Assembly: GCA_963665505.1 (NCBI GenBank)
Contig: OY762275.1
Coordinates: 434,001 to 498,000, forward strand
Length of the DNA: 64,000 nt
Source: QANA01 sp963665505
GTDB lineage: Bacteria; Bacillota; Clostridia; Christensenellales; Christensenellaceae
Reading direction: 5' to 3'
Shown: one piece after another, positions 24,148 through 33,478 of the stretch
How positions within the stretch are numbered: the first letter of the stretch is position 1
How the letters are laid out: each line of letters begins with the position of its first letter
The notes under the pieces: model-generated
What the model saw: only the letters and a program-made list of their open reading frames with translations
Told to the model about the DNA's origin: nothing
The model's database searches: none
Program-made: the position numbers and the translations under genes

Positions 24148-24738
24148 CTACCGTACATACCCATTCTTTTTATAAATTTCGTCCAATAAGGCAATGGCCT
24201 TTTCGTAATTTTCGTTGGTATACCGCCAAAGATTTTTTTCAGCCGTAATGGAAAAGCCGATTTTTTCATAGATCGTGATCGCCTTATGACTCCACGTCTG
24301 GGTCTTCAGGTAAAAATCCCGGTCGCCCTCGATCTCTATACCCAGGCGCAACACTTTGGAGATGATCGCTTTGCCCAGACCATGTCCCTGGTAATCGGGC
24401 CGTACGGACACCCAGGATACCCAGGGATCCCTTCTCTGCCCCGTATATTCCCACCATATCGTAGACGTGGCGACCTTTTTCCCGGCGGGGTCGTTCACAA
24501 ACAGACAGCGGCGCTGCAATTCCGGCAGTGCACACATATAATTTTTCTGAAAATAGACAAGCGCGTCTACGCTCCGCTTGAATTCCAGTACGGATGTTTC
24601 GATCTCCGCCCATTCTTTTTCATCGTCCGGCTGGAACAGTGAAAAAGAATAGCCTTCGGGCAAGGGATAGACCGGAACGGGGGTGCCGGCTTTCCTATAC
24701 ATGAGCACATCTATAAAAGGTACGGATTTATCCAGCAT
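24148..24738 (-). CDS. GNAT family N-acetyltransferase
   Basis: 196 residues; the start has AGGAGGAGG upstream. The acetyl-CoA loop is SVRPDYQGHGLGKAI (about residues 112-126), followed by YLKTQTWSHKAITIYEKIGF, the usual motif B region. The N-terminal 60 residues carry substrate specificity and are not informative. Faces the oadB unit; the hairpin at 24086-24120 separates them. Substrate unknown. Confidence 0.88.
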   Translation of the reverse strand: MLDKSVPFIDVLMYRKAGTPVPVYPLPEGYSFSLFQPDDEKEWAEIETSVLEFKRSVDALVYFQKNYMCALPELQRRCLFVNDPAGKKVATSTIWWEYTGQRRDPWVSWVSVRPDYQGHGLGKAIISKVLRLGIEIEGDRDFYLKTQTWSHKAITIYEKIGFSITAEKNLWRYTNENYEKAIALLDEIYKKNGYVR

Positions 24739-24803
24739 AATGCCTCCTCCTGATCGTATTGACTGCTATGTTTATCATACAGGAAGATATATTTTCTGTA
24801 AAT

Positions 24804-24843
24804 AAAAACCGGTACCGGCCCATTATAGCGGCCGATACCGGTT
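24804..24843 (-). terminator. Terminator of the NlpC/P60 gene
   Basis: Minus strand stem AACCGGTATCGGCC/GGCCGGTACCGGTT followed by TTTATTT, 11 bp after the gene's stop. Confidence 0.8.
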
Positions 24844-24853
24844 CCTTATACAA

Positions 24854-26764
24854 TTAGAATATTCTGTAGGCACAATAGAAATATTTTTTCCAATAACTTG
24901 TGTAGAAAGTCCTTTTAACGACGACGCCTTTGCTGGTGGATGCGTCTATCATCATGCTGTCACTGATGGCGATTGCCACATGCCCTTGCGAGCTGCTGAT
25001 CTTATATACGATGATATCCCCTGCCCGTATATCGCCCATGCTGGTGATCTTTTGGTATTTTGTACAGGTACGCCAGCCGTAGGAAGTCATATACCCCTGT
25101 TTCAGCCCGATTTGATTCAGGCACCAGTATACCAACCCGGAACAGTCGAACTGGTTTGGCCCCTTTGCCCCTAGGACATATCTGCAACCCAAACGGGATT
25201 CCGCCACCGAGATGAGCGAAGCCACATTGGCGCCGCTTACGTTGGCCGGCGTACCGTTCGAAGTGTTGGAACCACCGGTAGTCTTTGAACTGTTGGACGT
25301 GGTCGTCGCCGCTCTCTTCGCGCTGCTGGAGAACAAGGTCGTATTCGTATTAACGCCGAATTTGCCGTCTGCCGTCAGACCATTGCGCTTTTGAAAATTG
25401 ATCAGGGCCTGTTCGGTATGTTCCCCGAAATAACCGGTCGCACTGCGCATGTATCCCAGCTCGACCAGCCGCTTCTGGATACGGGTCACATCGTCCCCGC
25501 TGTCGCCGATCGATATAGAGTTATACTCCACATCGTCGGAAAACAGGATGCTTTTGGTCATATTTCCAAGATAACCGTCCGCAATAAGCCCGTTGCGTTC
25601 CTGAAAGCGTTTTACTGCGGCCACCGTATCCGAACCGTATACTCCGTCGGGTGCCGTGGTCAGATACCCCAGGCTTTTCAGCTTTTGCTGGAGTTCTTTT
25701 ATTTCATTGCTTTGTTCGCCATAAGCAAAGGCATAGGCGTTTGCATCTTCCGAATAAAGCGCCTCGCGGGTCGCTTCCCCGATCGTACCGTCAACGACAA
25801 GTCCGTTGCGCTCCTGGAACTTTTTGACCGCCTCGGTCGTATCCACATCAAAATATCCGGTTGCTTCTTTCAGGTAACTCAATTCGACCAAGCGCATCTG
25901 CAATTCGCGGACGTCGTCGCCTTCGGTACCTTCGGAAACGGAATATTTCTTTGCGTCTTCTGAAAACAACAGCTCAAATGTTGTTTCGTCGGCGATGCCG
26001 GTAATGTCAAGCTCGTATTTCCGCTGGAACAGTTTGATGGCTTCTTCTGTTTGTTCTCCGTAATACTCGGAAGGTTCGTCATAGCCCATATAGCCGAGTT
26101 CCATCAATCTTTCCTGTATATCGGCCACAATGGGGGCTTCCATGCCCGGATCGGCGGAATAATATACGACAGGCTCCAGAGCTTCCACCGCGGCGGCCGT
26201 CAATACGCCCGGGCTATCCACCGTAAGAACCGTTTCGCTGCTCTCTGCGCTGACTGTGCCGACAGGAACGACAAAGGAGATGAGCAGAGGAACGCAGATA
26301 AGCAGAACACCGGCGGAAACGAATAGGAGCGTTTGCTTTCTTTTGCTTTTACAATATTGGGTAAGCCGGCTGAAAAAACCTTTTACGGCGGCAACTGGTT
26401 TCCATTTCTGCAGAGCGGAAAACCGGGCCGAAAAAAAGGCCCGTACCTTTTCCGCGGACGAGGTATAGGCGGAACGCAATAACACGCCGACGCATCGTAT
26501 GGGAGAAATGCCCGTAAATCTGCGGGGTTTGGAAATAGCCGCGGTTTTTACCTTCTTTGTGCGGCGGGTTTCTCCTGTATGCGGGATAGTTGCATGCAGA
26601 GATGCGCGCACTTTCGGCGTGTCGTTGCCAACCCGCACTTTCGCATCGGACGCGGCGGCTTTCTTATAGATGCGCCGATAACTCCGTTTAGGCGTATGCA
26701 TAAAGGAGAACAGTTTCTTAAAAAAAGTTTTTCCGTTTAAAAAAAATTCCTTTATCGTTTTCAT
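24854..26764 (-). CDS. Membrane-anchored NlpC/P60 endopeptidase with four peptidoglycan-binding repeats
   Basis: 636 residues. A long, very basic cytoplasmic region (1-144), one membrane helix (about 145-166), then four PG_binding_1 repeats (each with IQERLMELGYMG-like, LFQRKYELDITG-like lines and a LFSEDA spacer) and a Ser/Thr/Asn-rich linker. It ends in an NlpC/P60 domain with catalytic Cys in FDCSGLVYW, His in GHVAIA and a third polar residue near IDASTSKG. NlpC/P60 enzymes cut D-Glu-diaminopimelate bonds in wall peptides. The 140-residue basic head is unusual for the family and might bind DNA, RNA or a septal partner. It is transcribed alone. Confidence 0.9.
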   Translation of the reverse strand: MKTIKEFFLNGKTFFKKLFSFMHTPKRSYRRIYKKAAASDAKVRVGNDTPKVRASLHATIPHTGETRRTKKVKTAAISKPRRFTGISPIRCVGVLLRSAYTSSAEKVRAFFSARFSALQKWKPVAAVKGFFSRLTQYCKSKRKQTLLFVSAGVLLICVPLLISFVVPVGTVSAESSETVLTVDSPGVLTAAAVEALEPVVYYSADPGMEAPIVADIQERLMELGYMGYDEPSEYYGEQTEEAIKLFQRKYELDITGIADETTFELLFSEDAKKYSVSEGTEGDDVRELQMRLVELSYLKEATGYFDVDTTEAVKKFQERNGLVVDGTIGEATREALYSEDANAYAFAYGEQSNEIKELQQKLKSLGYLTTAPDGVYGSDTVAAVKRFQERNGLIADGYLGNMTKSILFSDDVEYNSISIGDSGDDVTRIQKRLVELGYMRSATGYFGEHTEQALINFQKRNGLTADGKFGVNTNTTLFSSSAKRAATTTSNSSKTTGGSNTSNGTPANVSGANVASLISVAESRLGCRYVLGAKGPNQFDCSGLVYWCLNQIGLKQGYMTSYGWRTCTKYQKITSMGDIRAGDIIVYKISSSQGHVAIAISDSMMIDASTSKGVVVKRTFYTSYWKKYFYCAYRIF

Positions 26765-27579
26765 TCTTTAAACCGTTTCAAATGCTTCCTAATGGATTAT
26801 ATAAGAAATTATACGATAAGTTTTGCGGTTTGTACACCGTCCACTTCTCTTTCGAAGAGCGAATGCGGTGGAATTTCCTTTTGTTATCGTATTTTTTTAT
26901 AGTACAAAAGAAATATTAAATTTATATGAAGGCCAAAAGGCACGCCAATTTGATGTATTCGGACAAAATTTGGATATCCTGCCCGATTTGCACGATCGTT
27001 ATGTGATTGTTCCGGTATTGTAGAAATTGAGAGTAACGGGCCGGAGGCAACGGATAGGCAGCAGCAAAGTATTCTGCAGAGCGAGGAAAAGGCAGGACAC
27101 ATCCGCGGAGGGGGACCCGGTTTGCGCCGGCCGGGTACGATGTATGGATACAGCGTTGGCAACGGCGAAAAGGATCGCGTCGCGTGGACGGGTCATGGCG
27201 GGTGTGCACGAAATACAATTGGCGGCTGTCGGCAGTCTTTTCGGGCAAAGGGAAGCCGCCTTGTTTGCCCAGGGCGTACGGCGTGCGGGAAGGGAATCCC
27301 TCCCGAACGACCTCCGCCGGCGGAGAAGGCGCGCGTTTTTGCAGACGTATGTAAGGTTTTTTCGGTATCTCGTTCATTTTTGTGCCCCGTATGGAACATG
27401 AGATGTAAAATAAGCGGGTGTTTCTATCGCCACCATATGCAAAGGCGCTGCGCATCGTGCAAGCAAACGGAGGATGCCGTATACACACAGAGTCAAAAGA
27501 AAAATCGGCTGTTGCTTTTTCCTTGCGGGTGCTCTACTATTAAAATACGTATTGCTGCCGGAAGGGGGGGGACTTTCAC
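26765..27579. other. 815-bp region without a supported gene
   Basis: All frames give short Arg/Pro-rich or broken translations. A frame ending at 27023 reads YEGQKARQFDVFGQNLDIL then PDLHDRYVIVPVL and looks protein-like, but has no credible start or family. The stretch 27040-27350 is GC-rich. No tRNA, hairpin terminator or repeat was found. It may hold a decayed gene and the promoter of the next one. Confidence 0.4.
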
Positions 27580-29124
27580 TTGCACGAAGGATATTTTGAG
27601 AGAACTGCGCCGGAAAAGCTGCAGATAGATCCGGTACGTTTGGAAAGAGTCATCGATCTGTTGACCTCTTCCAACTATGGGATACATGCTTTCCTGCTCT
27701 TACGCCACGGAAAGGTCGCGGCGGAAGTTTATCTGAAACCCTACCGCCCGGACGTGCGGCATACGCTCTTCTCGGTAAGCAAGAGTTTTACATCCATCGG
27801 CGTCGGGTTTGCCATAGGGGAAGGGAAGCTTTCTTTGGAGGATGCCGTCGTATCCTTTTTCCCCGAACTGCTCCCGGCCGGCGTATGTGAAAATATGGCG
27901 AAGATGAAGATCCGGGATCTGTTGACGATGTCGCCCGGGTTCGATGCCGCGCCGCATGATTTCAAGCGGCATAGGCGCGATGATATTGTCAATGATTTCC
28001 CCTATTCTTATGAGAATTTTATATTCCGCGACGATATCGATTGGGCGAAGGATTTCCTCCGTTCGTACGTTGCGCGCGCTCCCGGCAGGGAGTTTATTTA
28101 TTCCAACGCCTGTCCCTACATACTTTCAGCCATTCTGCAGAAAGTCAGCGGGGAAACATTGCTTTCCTATCTGGACACGCGTCTGTTTTGCCCGCTGGGC
28201 ATTCGGGACGTTTGGTGGGAAGCAGGCCCGGCGGGCCGGACGGTGGGGGGCTGGGGCCTTCGCCTGCGCCCCGAGGAACTGGCGAAATTTGCGCAGTTCA
28301 TGCTGCAAAAAGGCAAATGGGAAGGAAAGCAATTGCTGGACCCCGCCTATATAGAAGCAGCTACGTCTTGCCAGATTAAAACGGGCAATACGGCAGCCAA
28401 ATGGGAAGGCGGGTTTGGATATCAGATATGGATATTGGGCGAAGAAGGAGCTTTTGCGGGGATCGGCGCCTTTGGACAGATGTATATGGTTTTCCCAAAG
28501 CAGGATGCGGCCCTTGTTCTGCTGGGCGGCAGCCGGACCTATATGAAGGCTGTCGACCACATCATGATGACACTGGTGCCGGCCATGCTGGAAGAAGGGG
28601 AGAAGATAGCCCCTGCCCCGGAAAAGCGGGAATCCCCGGCCCGCGCGCTGCCGGTGTCCGAAGGGCTGTCTTCCTGGGATGTTCTGCGGGCGCTGCGGTA
28701 TTCGGGGATAGAATATGTTTTTTCCGAGAATTATCTGGGCCTGACCAGCATACAATTTGATTTTGGGGCGGAAGATTTTGTCACACTGGGTATACGGGGC
28801 AAGAAATCCCGCATGAAGATCGGGTATGGAGACTGGGCCTACGGATATACCGGCGTACAGGAAGATACGCATACCGATGCGCACACGCAGATATTCTATC
28901 ATGCGGCGGCGCTCTCCGGTGCCTGGGCGGGGGATACGTATCAGTTGGACATCGTTTTTTATGAGACTTGCTACAGGAACCATATGGAGATCGCTTTCAG
29001 CGATCATGGGGTACGGATCAAGCACACAAGGAATGTAGGATTTGTCCAAAGCGCAGACACGGAATTGATCGGTGCGCGCGTAACAGGCGGAGGCGGATGG
29101 AAAAGGGACGGGCAAGCCGGATGA
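27580..29124 (+). CDS. Beta-lactamase-family serine hydrolase
   Basis: 514 residues from a TTG with GGAAGGGGGGGGAC upstream; no ATG alternative near the conserved part. Nucleophile motif SVSK (in LFSVSKSFTSIGVG), YSN (EFIYSNACPYILS) and a later GGWGLRLRPEELAKFA match class C beta-lactamase/esterase-type hydrolases. No signal peptide, so it is probably cytoplasmic and not an antibiotic-resistance enzyme. The C-terminal about 150 residues form an extra domain. The next gene starts within its stop codon (ATGA). Confidence 0.88.
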   Translation: MHEGYFERTAPEKLQIDPVRLERVIDLLTSSNYGIHAFLLLRHGKVAAEVYLKPYRPDVRHTLFSVSKSFTSIGVGFAIGEGKLSLEDAVVSFFPELLPAGVCENMAKMKIRDLLTMSPGFDAAPHDFKRHRRDDIVNDFPYSYENFIFRDDIDWAKDFLRSYVARAPGREFIYSNACPYILSAILQKVSGETLLSYLDTRLFCPLGIRDVWWEAGPAGRTVGGWGLRLRPEELAKFAQFMLQKGKWEGKQLLDPAYIEAATSCQIKTGNTAAKWEGGFGYQIWILGEEGAFAGIGAFGQMYMVFPKQDAALVLLGGSRTYMKAVDHIMMTLVPAMLEEGEKIAPAPEKRESPARALPVSEGLSSWDVLRALRYSGIEYVFSENYLGLTSIQFDFGAEDFVTLGIRGKKSRMKIGYGDWAYGYTGVQEDTHTDAHTQIFYHAAALSGAWAGDTYQLDIVFYETCYRNHMEIAFSDHGVRIKHTRNVGFVQSADTELIGARVTGGGGWKRDGQAG

Positions 29125-30071
29125 AAAGGACTTTTTTTTCAATACTCTATTTATGCATGGTTTTGTTGTTCGCCGGATGCAGGGAACAAACGGAGCCTGC
29201 TTCCATACCCGTTTCTTCGGACTCAGAAGAGACAAGTCCGTTTCGTATCGCGGTATATACCGATGTGCCTGAAGATATCTATTGGCAGCGGGTCCTGCAG
29301 GGGATACGGACACGGGAAGAATCGCTGCAAACAGAGAAAACCGAAGTATTCTATGTGGACAGCATGGAAGAAGCAGAACAGCAGCAGGCGGATGTTTTGC
29401 TGGCCTATGTTCGGCAGACGGTTGAAGCGCCCGAAGGAATGCAGGTTATCTGGATAGAACCGGCGGATACGAAAGATATACTGTATGTGCGGGCCGATTA
29501 CCTGGGTGCGGGAAACTGGGCGGCAGAATCTATCGCCCGGGACCTGTCGGCGCGCGCCATACAGACAGGCAAGCTGCTCATCGTCGCATCCCAAGAAAAG
29601 CAAAGCGTAACGCAGGCCGCCCTTGGTTTTTCCTCTGCGGTCAGAGCGGCCGGCAGATTCCGTATAGCGGACGACTTTCTTATTTGTGTGCAGGAAAAAG
29701 AGATCGCCGCACTCCTTGAGAACAGGGAGGAAGAAGAAATTGTAGGGATCTTTGCCGTAGATTTGGAGGCGGCCGGCCTGCTCGCACAATATATACGGGA
29801 CAACGGACTCGAAGACGGTCTGTCCGTCATTGTGCTGGGCGGGAATTCGGAGATACTGAAAGCCATACGGATGGGGACCCTGTACGGCGCCGTTTTGAAC
29901 GATGCGGCGGAGACCGGGACCCAAGCGCTCGATCTGGCGGAAGATATGGCCGCGGGCAGTACGGAGTATGAAAGCCGGAAAACAGCCTGCGTGCTCATCG
30001 ACCGGGATACGATCGATGATCCGGCCCTGCGCGGGATCGAACAGGCGTATATCCCTGACGGCGAAGAATAA
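29121..30071 (+). CDS. Periplasmic-binding-protein-like lipoprotein
   Basis: 316 residues with lipoprotein signal MKRTFFSILYLCMVLLFAGC. The mature part has the fold order of sugar-type periplasmic binding proteins (RIAVYTDVPEDIYWQRVLQG, GKLLIVASQEKQS, GIFAVDLEAAGLLAQYI, SVIVLGGNSEILKAIRMGTL). It overlaps the serine hydrolase by 4 bp, so the two are co-translated. No permease or ATPase is adjacent, so it may act as a sensor or with a transporter encoded elsewhere. Confidence 0.82.
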   Translation: MKRTFFSILYLCMVLLFAGCREQTEPASIPVSSDSEETSPFRIAVYTDVPEDIYWQRVLQGIRTREESLQTEKTEVFYVDSMEEAEQQQADVLLAYVRQTVEAPEGMQVIWIEPADTKDILYVRADYLGAGNWAAESIARDLSARAIQTGKLLIVASQEKQSVTQAALGFSSAVRAAGRFRIADDFLICVQEKEIAALLENREEEEIVGIFAVDLEAAGLLAQYIRDNGLEDGLSVIVLGGNSEILKAIRMGTLYGAVLNDAAETGTQALDLAEDMAAGSTEYESRKTACVLIDRDTIDDPALRGIEQAYIPDGEE

Positions 30072-30585
30072 CAGAAAAAAACACAGGCCCGCATTTGCGG
30101 GCCTGCCCATTTCTTATACTATTCTTTTTTACATTCCTTCTTAAAGTATCTTCTCTTTACCATGGGTTTTTATAACCCTGTTTTTTTGTTTTTCAGAGAC
30201 ACAACTTTAATCCGGTCTTGGTCGGATGCGCATAAGCGTTCCGACACTGGCACATTCGATTGGTCAGTATCTTTCGGGCTGCCCGGGAACCGTTTGTTCC
30301 GCCGGTCCTTTTTTATCCCTACAGTACTTGCCGGGCATTTCGGGCGAGACCTTTGCAAAACTGTCCGCTTTTCTTCGAACCATATCCGTTATTTCCACTT
30401 TCCGTAGAAAAAACCTCTGCCGTTTTTTCTTCAAAAACAATGCACGGTGCACTTTTTCAAAGTGAGATACGATTTGACAAAGCCAAACTGCCAATCGGGC
30501 AGGATGCCCTGTGCAGATATAAGCCGACGCAGTGAAATAGCAGGAAATCCTCAATACGCTTTTTATCCTTTTCGACGGATAAAAC
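30072..30585. other. Intergenic region
   Basis: A short hairpin GGCCCGC/GCGGGCC at 30089-30106 may end the previous transcript. Minus-strand frames between 30264 and 30585 read partly protein-like (FLRKVEITDMVRRKADSFAK) but are interrupted and have no start, which suggests an old pseudogene. Nothing else is supported. Confidence 0.4.
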
Positions 30586-30684
30586 TTATACGCTGAGAAC
30601 CTCGGGCAACGGCGAAATGGATACCGCTGCGACCGAACCGTCCGCATGGCTTATGCCCATCCCATAATCCTGTTCATAAATCAT
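30586..30684 (-). CDS. Short peptide gene with strong ribosome site (32 residues)
   Basis: The minus strand has GGGAAGGAG, TGATACC and an ATG at 30684, an excellent ribosome site, and a TATAAT about 45 bp upstream. The frame gives MIYEQDYGMGISHADGSVAA and VSISPLPEVLSV, then TAA. Either a true small protein or the head of a decayed longer gene, since weakly protein-like frames continue downstream. It diverges from spoIIR. Confidence 0.35.
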   Translation of the reverse strand: MIYEQDYGMGISHADGSVAAVSISPLPEVLSV

Positions 30685-30882
30685 TGGTATCACTCCTTCC
30701 CCTTAGCGTATTTCTCTTTGCATTTATTATATTCTATGCGGTCCGTAAAAATCCTGCCTCAAAAAAATATTTCCCCAAGCAAGCGCTGTCTTTATCCAGA
30801 GGAAAAGGAAAGTTATAGACTAAATTTTAAAACGTGTGGCAATACTATTTTAAAACGCAAAAGGAAATGGAACAGACGAAAT

Positions 30883-31413
30883 ATGCGAAAAATAGGTTTG
30901 TTATTGGTGATTTTAGTCCTTTGTACTTTTTTGATAGCGGGATATGCAAAACCCTTCCGGTTACATATCATTGCAAACAGTAACAGTTTTGAAGATCAGC
31001 AGGTGAAACTTCTCGTTCGGGATGCAGTATTGGCCGCGACAAAAGAAGAGATCGTTCAGTGTGCCTCAAAAGAAGAAGCGGAGGAATATATTGAAGGACA
31101 AATCGACAAAATAGTAGATATAGCGGAAGATACCCTGCGGGAAAATGGGTTTGGCTATGGAGCAGAGGCAGTCGTCGGCGTCTATGATTTCCCGGACAAA
31201 ACATACGGGGATGCGACGTATCCCGCGGGAAAATATGATGCGCTGCGGATCATTTTGGGGCGGGGAGAGGGAGAGAACTGGTGGTGTGTGATGTTTCCGC
31301 CTCTCTGCATCATCAATATGGAAGCGGAAACCGAAGAAGATGAAGAAGTGGAATATGCCTCTTTTATTGTTGAATGGTTTCAAAAATTACTGAACTGGGG
31401 GGAGAGGTTATGA
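30883..31413 (+). CDS. spoIIR: Stage II sporulation protein R
   Basis: 176 residues: an N-terminal membrane or signal segment (KIGLLLVILVLCTFLIAGYA), then the family signature FRLHIIANSNSFEDQQVKL with VRDAVL, and GEGENWWCVMFPPLC near the end. SpoIIR is secreted from the forespore and triggers SpoIIGA to process pro-sigma-E in the mother cell. The ribosome site is weak. The next gene overlaps by ATGA, linking it to the sleB-ypeB germination pair, an arrangement not typical of Bacillus. Confidence 0.93.
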   Translation: MRKIGLLLVILVLCTFLIAGYAKPFRLHIIANSNSFEDQQVKLLVRDAVLAATKEEIVQCASKEEAEEYIEGQIDKIVDIAEDTLRENGFGYGAEAVVGVYDFPDKTYGDATYPAGKYDALRIILGRGEGENWWCVMFPPLCIINMEAETEEDEEVEYASFIVEWFQKLLNWGERL

Positions 31414-32057
31414 AGAAATGGAAGAAGCCCATCATTTGTATCGCATGTATCGCAGTATTAGTCTCCTGCGGCGTTTTTGTAGCGGATGCAAGCGATGGGC
31501 ATTTGACCAGAAGCGAGATCATCGAGATACAGAGGCGCCTGAAAAGCTGGGGGTATTATACCGGGAATGTAGACGGCATATTCGGGAGCAAGACCCTTGC
31601 CGCCGTAAAGTACTTCCAGAGCAAAAACGGTCTGGTGGTGGATGGGATCGTCGGCAGCAGGACTGCGGAAAAAATAGGCATACAGTTGAGTTCGACCCAG
31701 GCCTCGGGCAGTTCAAACGTCTATCTTCTCGCGAAGCTCGTGTATGCGGAGGCGCGCGGGGAATCTTATAAAGGGCAGGTCGCCGTTGCGGCGGTGGTAT
31801 TGAACCGGGTGGATAGTCCGCTTTTCCCCAATACGATCGCCGGGGTGATCTATCAACGCGGGCAGTTTTCCGTGGTGGCCGACGGGCAGATCAATCTTTC
31901 GCCGGATACGACGGCGCTTAATGCCGCGCGCGACGCGCTGAACGGCTGGGACCCCTCAGGCGGGTGCCTTTTTTACTATAATGCGGCAAAGACAAGCAAT
32001 TCTTACCTGCTTTCCCGACCGGTCATAACAGTGATAGGCAAGCATACGTTCTGCTGA
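31410..32057 (+). CDS. sleB: Spore cortex-lytic enzyme SleB
   Basis: 215 residues: N-terminal signal (PIICIACIAVLVSCGVFVADA), one peptidoglycan-binding repeat (IIEIQRRLKSWGYYTGNVDG ... KYFQSKNGL) and a Hydrolase_2 domain with catalytic Glu in KLVYAEARGE. It degrades cortex muramic-lactam peptidoglycan during germination as a lytic transglycosylase. GGGGGGAGAGG precedes the ATG. It lies directly before its partner ypeB, as in other spore formers. Confidence 0.93.
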   Translation: MKKWKKPIICIACIAVLVSCGVFVADASDGHLTRSEIIEIQRRLKSWGYYTGNVDGIFGSKTLAAVKYFQSKNGLVVDGIVGSRTAEKIGIQLSSTQASGSSNVYLLAKLVYAEARGESYKGQVAVAAVVLNRVDSPLFPNTIAGVIYQRGQFSVVADGQINLSPDTTALNAARDALNGWDPSGGCLFYYNAAKTSNSYLLSRPVITVIGKHTFC

Positions 32058-32071
32058 CGCAGGAGGATACA

Positions 32072-33373
32072 ATGGTAAAAGAAAGAATCAAGAAGATATC
32101 GATTGTTGCGCTGGTGGTCGCATTGATGGGAGTAATCGTCTATGCGCTTCTTTTGGTCAAAGAAAATGATGGATACAGGCAGGAGATCAGCGCAAGGGAC
32201 AACGAAGCTTTTTACAGCTTTATGGACGACCTAGACATGCTCGGGACCAGCCTTGGCAAACTTTCCGTGGGGGCAGATTCCTCCATGGGCCTGCAACTGC
32301 TGGCCGATGTCTGGCGGCAGGCAGGGAACGCGGAAGAGACACTTTCCAATATAAATATGGGGGACGAGACCAAAAACACACTCAGCACGTTCATTAACCG
32401 GGTTTCGGATTATGCGGGGCAGTTACTGCTGGATGTCGGAAGGGGCCAGGTGTTGACGCAGCAGGATAAGGACCAACTATTCAATGTGCGGGAAACCTGT
32501 GCATCCATCTATAACAAGCTGACGGAAGCCTGGGCAGCCGGCTACACGGTGGATATGGATATCGACACATACGTCTTGGAAGAGACCGGCGCCACCGTGG
32601 ATTTTGTAAGCGAAGAATATCCGCGGCTCATTTATGACGGCGCATTTTCGGAAAGTCTGGAAGATGATCCGATCAATCTTTCCTTGGGGGAAGTGAGTAT
32701 GGAGGAGGCACTCTTGGTCGCCAACGAATTTTTCGGGGCGGAACTGACGTATAGCAGCATCACCGAAGGAGAGCAGCCGTTCTATGCATTTTCCGGGGAA
32801 TCCGAATATGGGAACGTGGAAGTGTATATCACCAAGTACGGCGGATTGGTGTTGGGATTCAATACGGTAGCGGATGGCGGGCTGGAAGCGATCCCGACCT
32901 ACCAGGTGGAACAAAAGCTGATCCATGCCGCTAAAAACTATTTGCTGGAGAAAGGCTGGCCGGAATGTGAAAGCGGCTATATCCAATATTATAATGGCAA
33001 TGCGGTCGTCAACATGGTGCCCTTGCAGGATGGGGTGCGTCTGTACGCGGATCTTATAAAAGTAAGCGTGGATATGGAAAACTTTGTAGTCGTGGCGGTA
33101 GACGCCATCAATTACGTGGCTTCCCATATGGTGCGGGAGATTCCGGAAGCGACGGTCGCCTATCAAACGGCCAAAACGATGGTCCAGGATCTGCAGATCA
33201 CCAGTACGGGAATGGCCGTCATCCCTAAGGATACAGGAGAGGAAGCCTATTGTTACGAACTGTTCTGTACGGATGGCACCGACGAATTCATCGTTTACGT
33301 CAACGCCACAACGGGAGATGTGGAAGATATCCTGCAGATCGTGCATATCAACAACGGCGTGCTTACAAAATAG
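32072..33373 (+). CDS. ypeB: Germination protein YpeB
   Basis: 433 residues with an N-terminal membrane anchor (IVALVVALMGVIVYALLL) and three C-terminal PepSY-type repeats (for example SMEEALLVANEFFG, YQTAKTMVQDLQITSTG). YpeB and SleB stabilise each other in the dormant spore; YpeB is cleaved on germination. The gene starts 14 bp after sleB. Length is close to that of the Bacillus protein. Confidence 0.92.
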   Translation: MVKERIKKISIVALVVALMGVIVYALLLVKENDGYRQEISARDNEAFYSFMDDLDMLGTSLGKLSVGADSSMGLQLLADVWRQAGNAEETLSNINMGDETKNTLSTFINRVSDYAGQLLLDVGRGQVLTQQDKDQLFNVRETCASIYNKLTEAWAAGYTVDMDIDTYVLEETGATVDFVSEEYPRLIYDGAFSESLEDDPINLSLGEVSMEEALLVANEFFGAELTYSSITEGEQPFYAFSGESEYGNVEVYITKYGGLVLGFNTVADGGLEAIPTYQVEQKLIHAAKNYLLEKGWPECESGYIQYYNGNAVVNMVPLQDGVRLYADLIKVSVDMENFVVVAVDAINYVASHMVREIPEATVAYQTAKTMVQDLQITSTGMAVIPKDTGEEAYCYELFCTDGTDEFIVYVNATTGDVEDILQIVHINNGVLTK

Positions 33374-33478
33374 AGACGGGTTCCCTCTTGCCCAAAACGA
33401 AACCTTTATGATAATATTAAATCAAAGTACTGTTTGAACATTTTTTGGTCGCGACAGGCTGTTTCGGATAGAGGGAAA

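Noticed and set aside
26765..27579. Several overlapping Arg-rich open frames as genes
   Set aside because: No ribosome sites, biased composition from local GC richness, no recognisable domain.
27580..29124. Beta-lactam resistance gene
   Set aside because: No signal peptide and a general esterase-type layout; the fold alone does not show drug hydrolysis.
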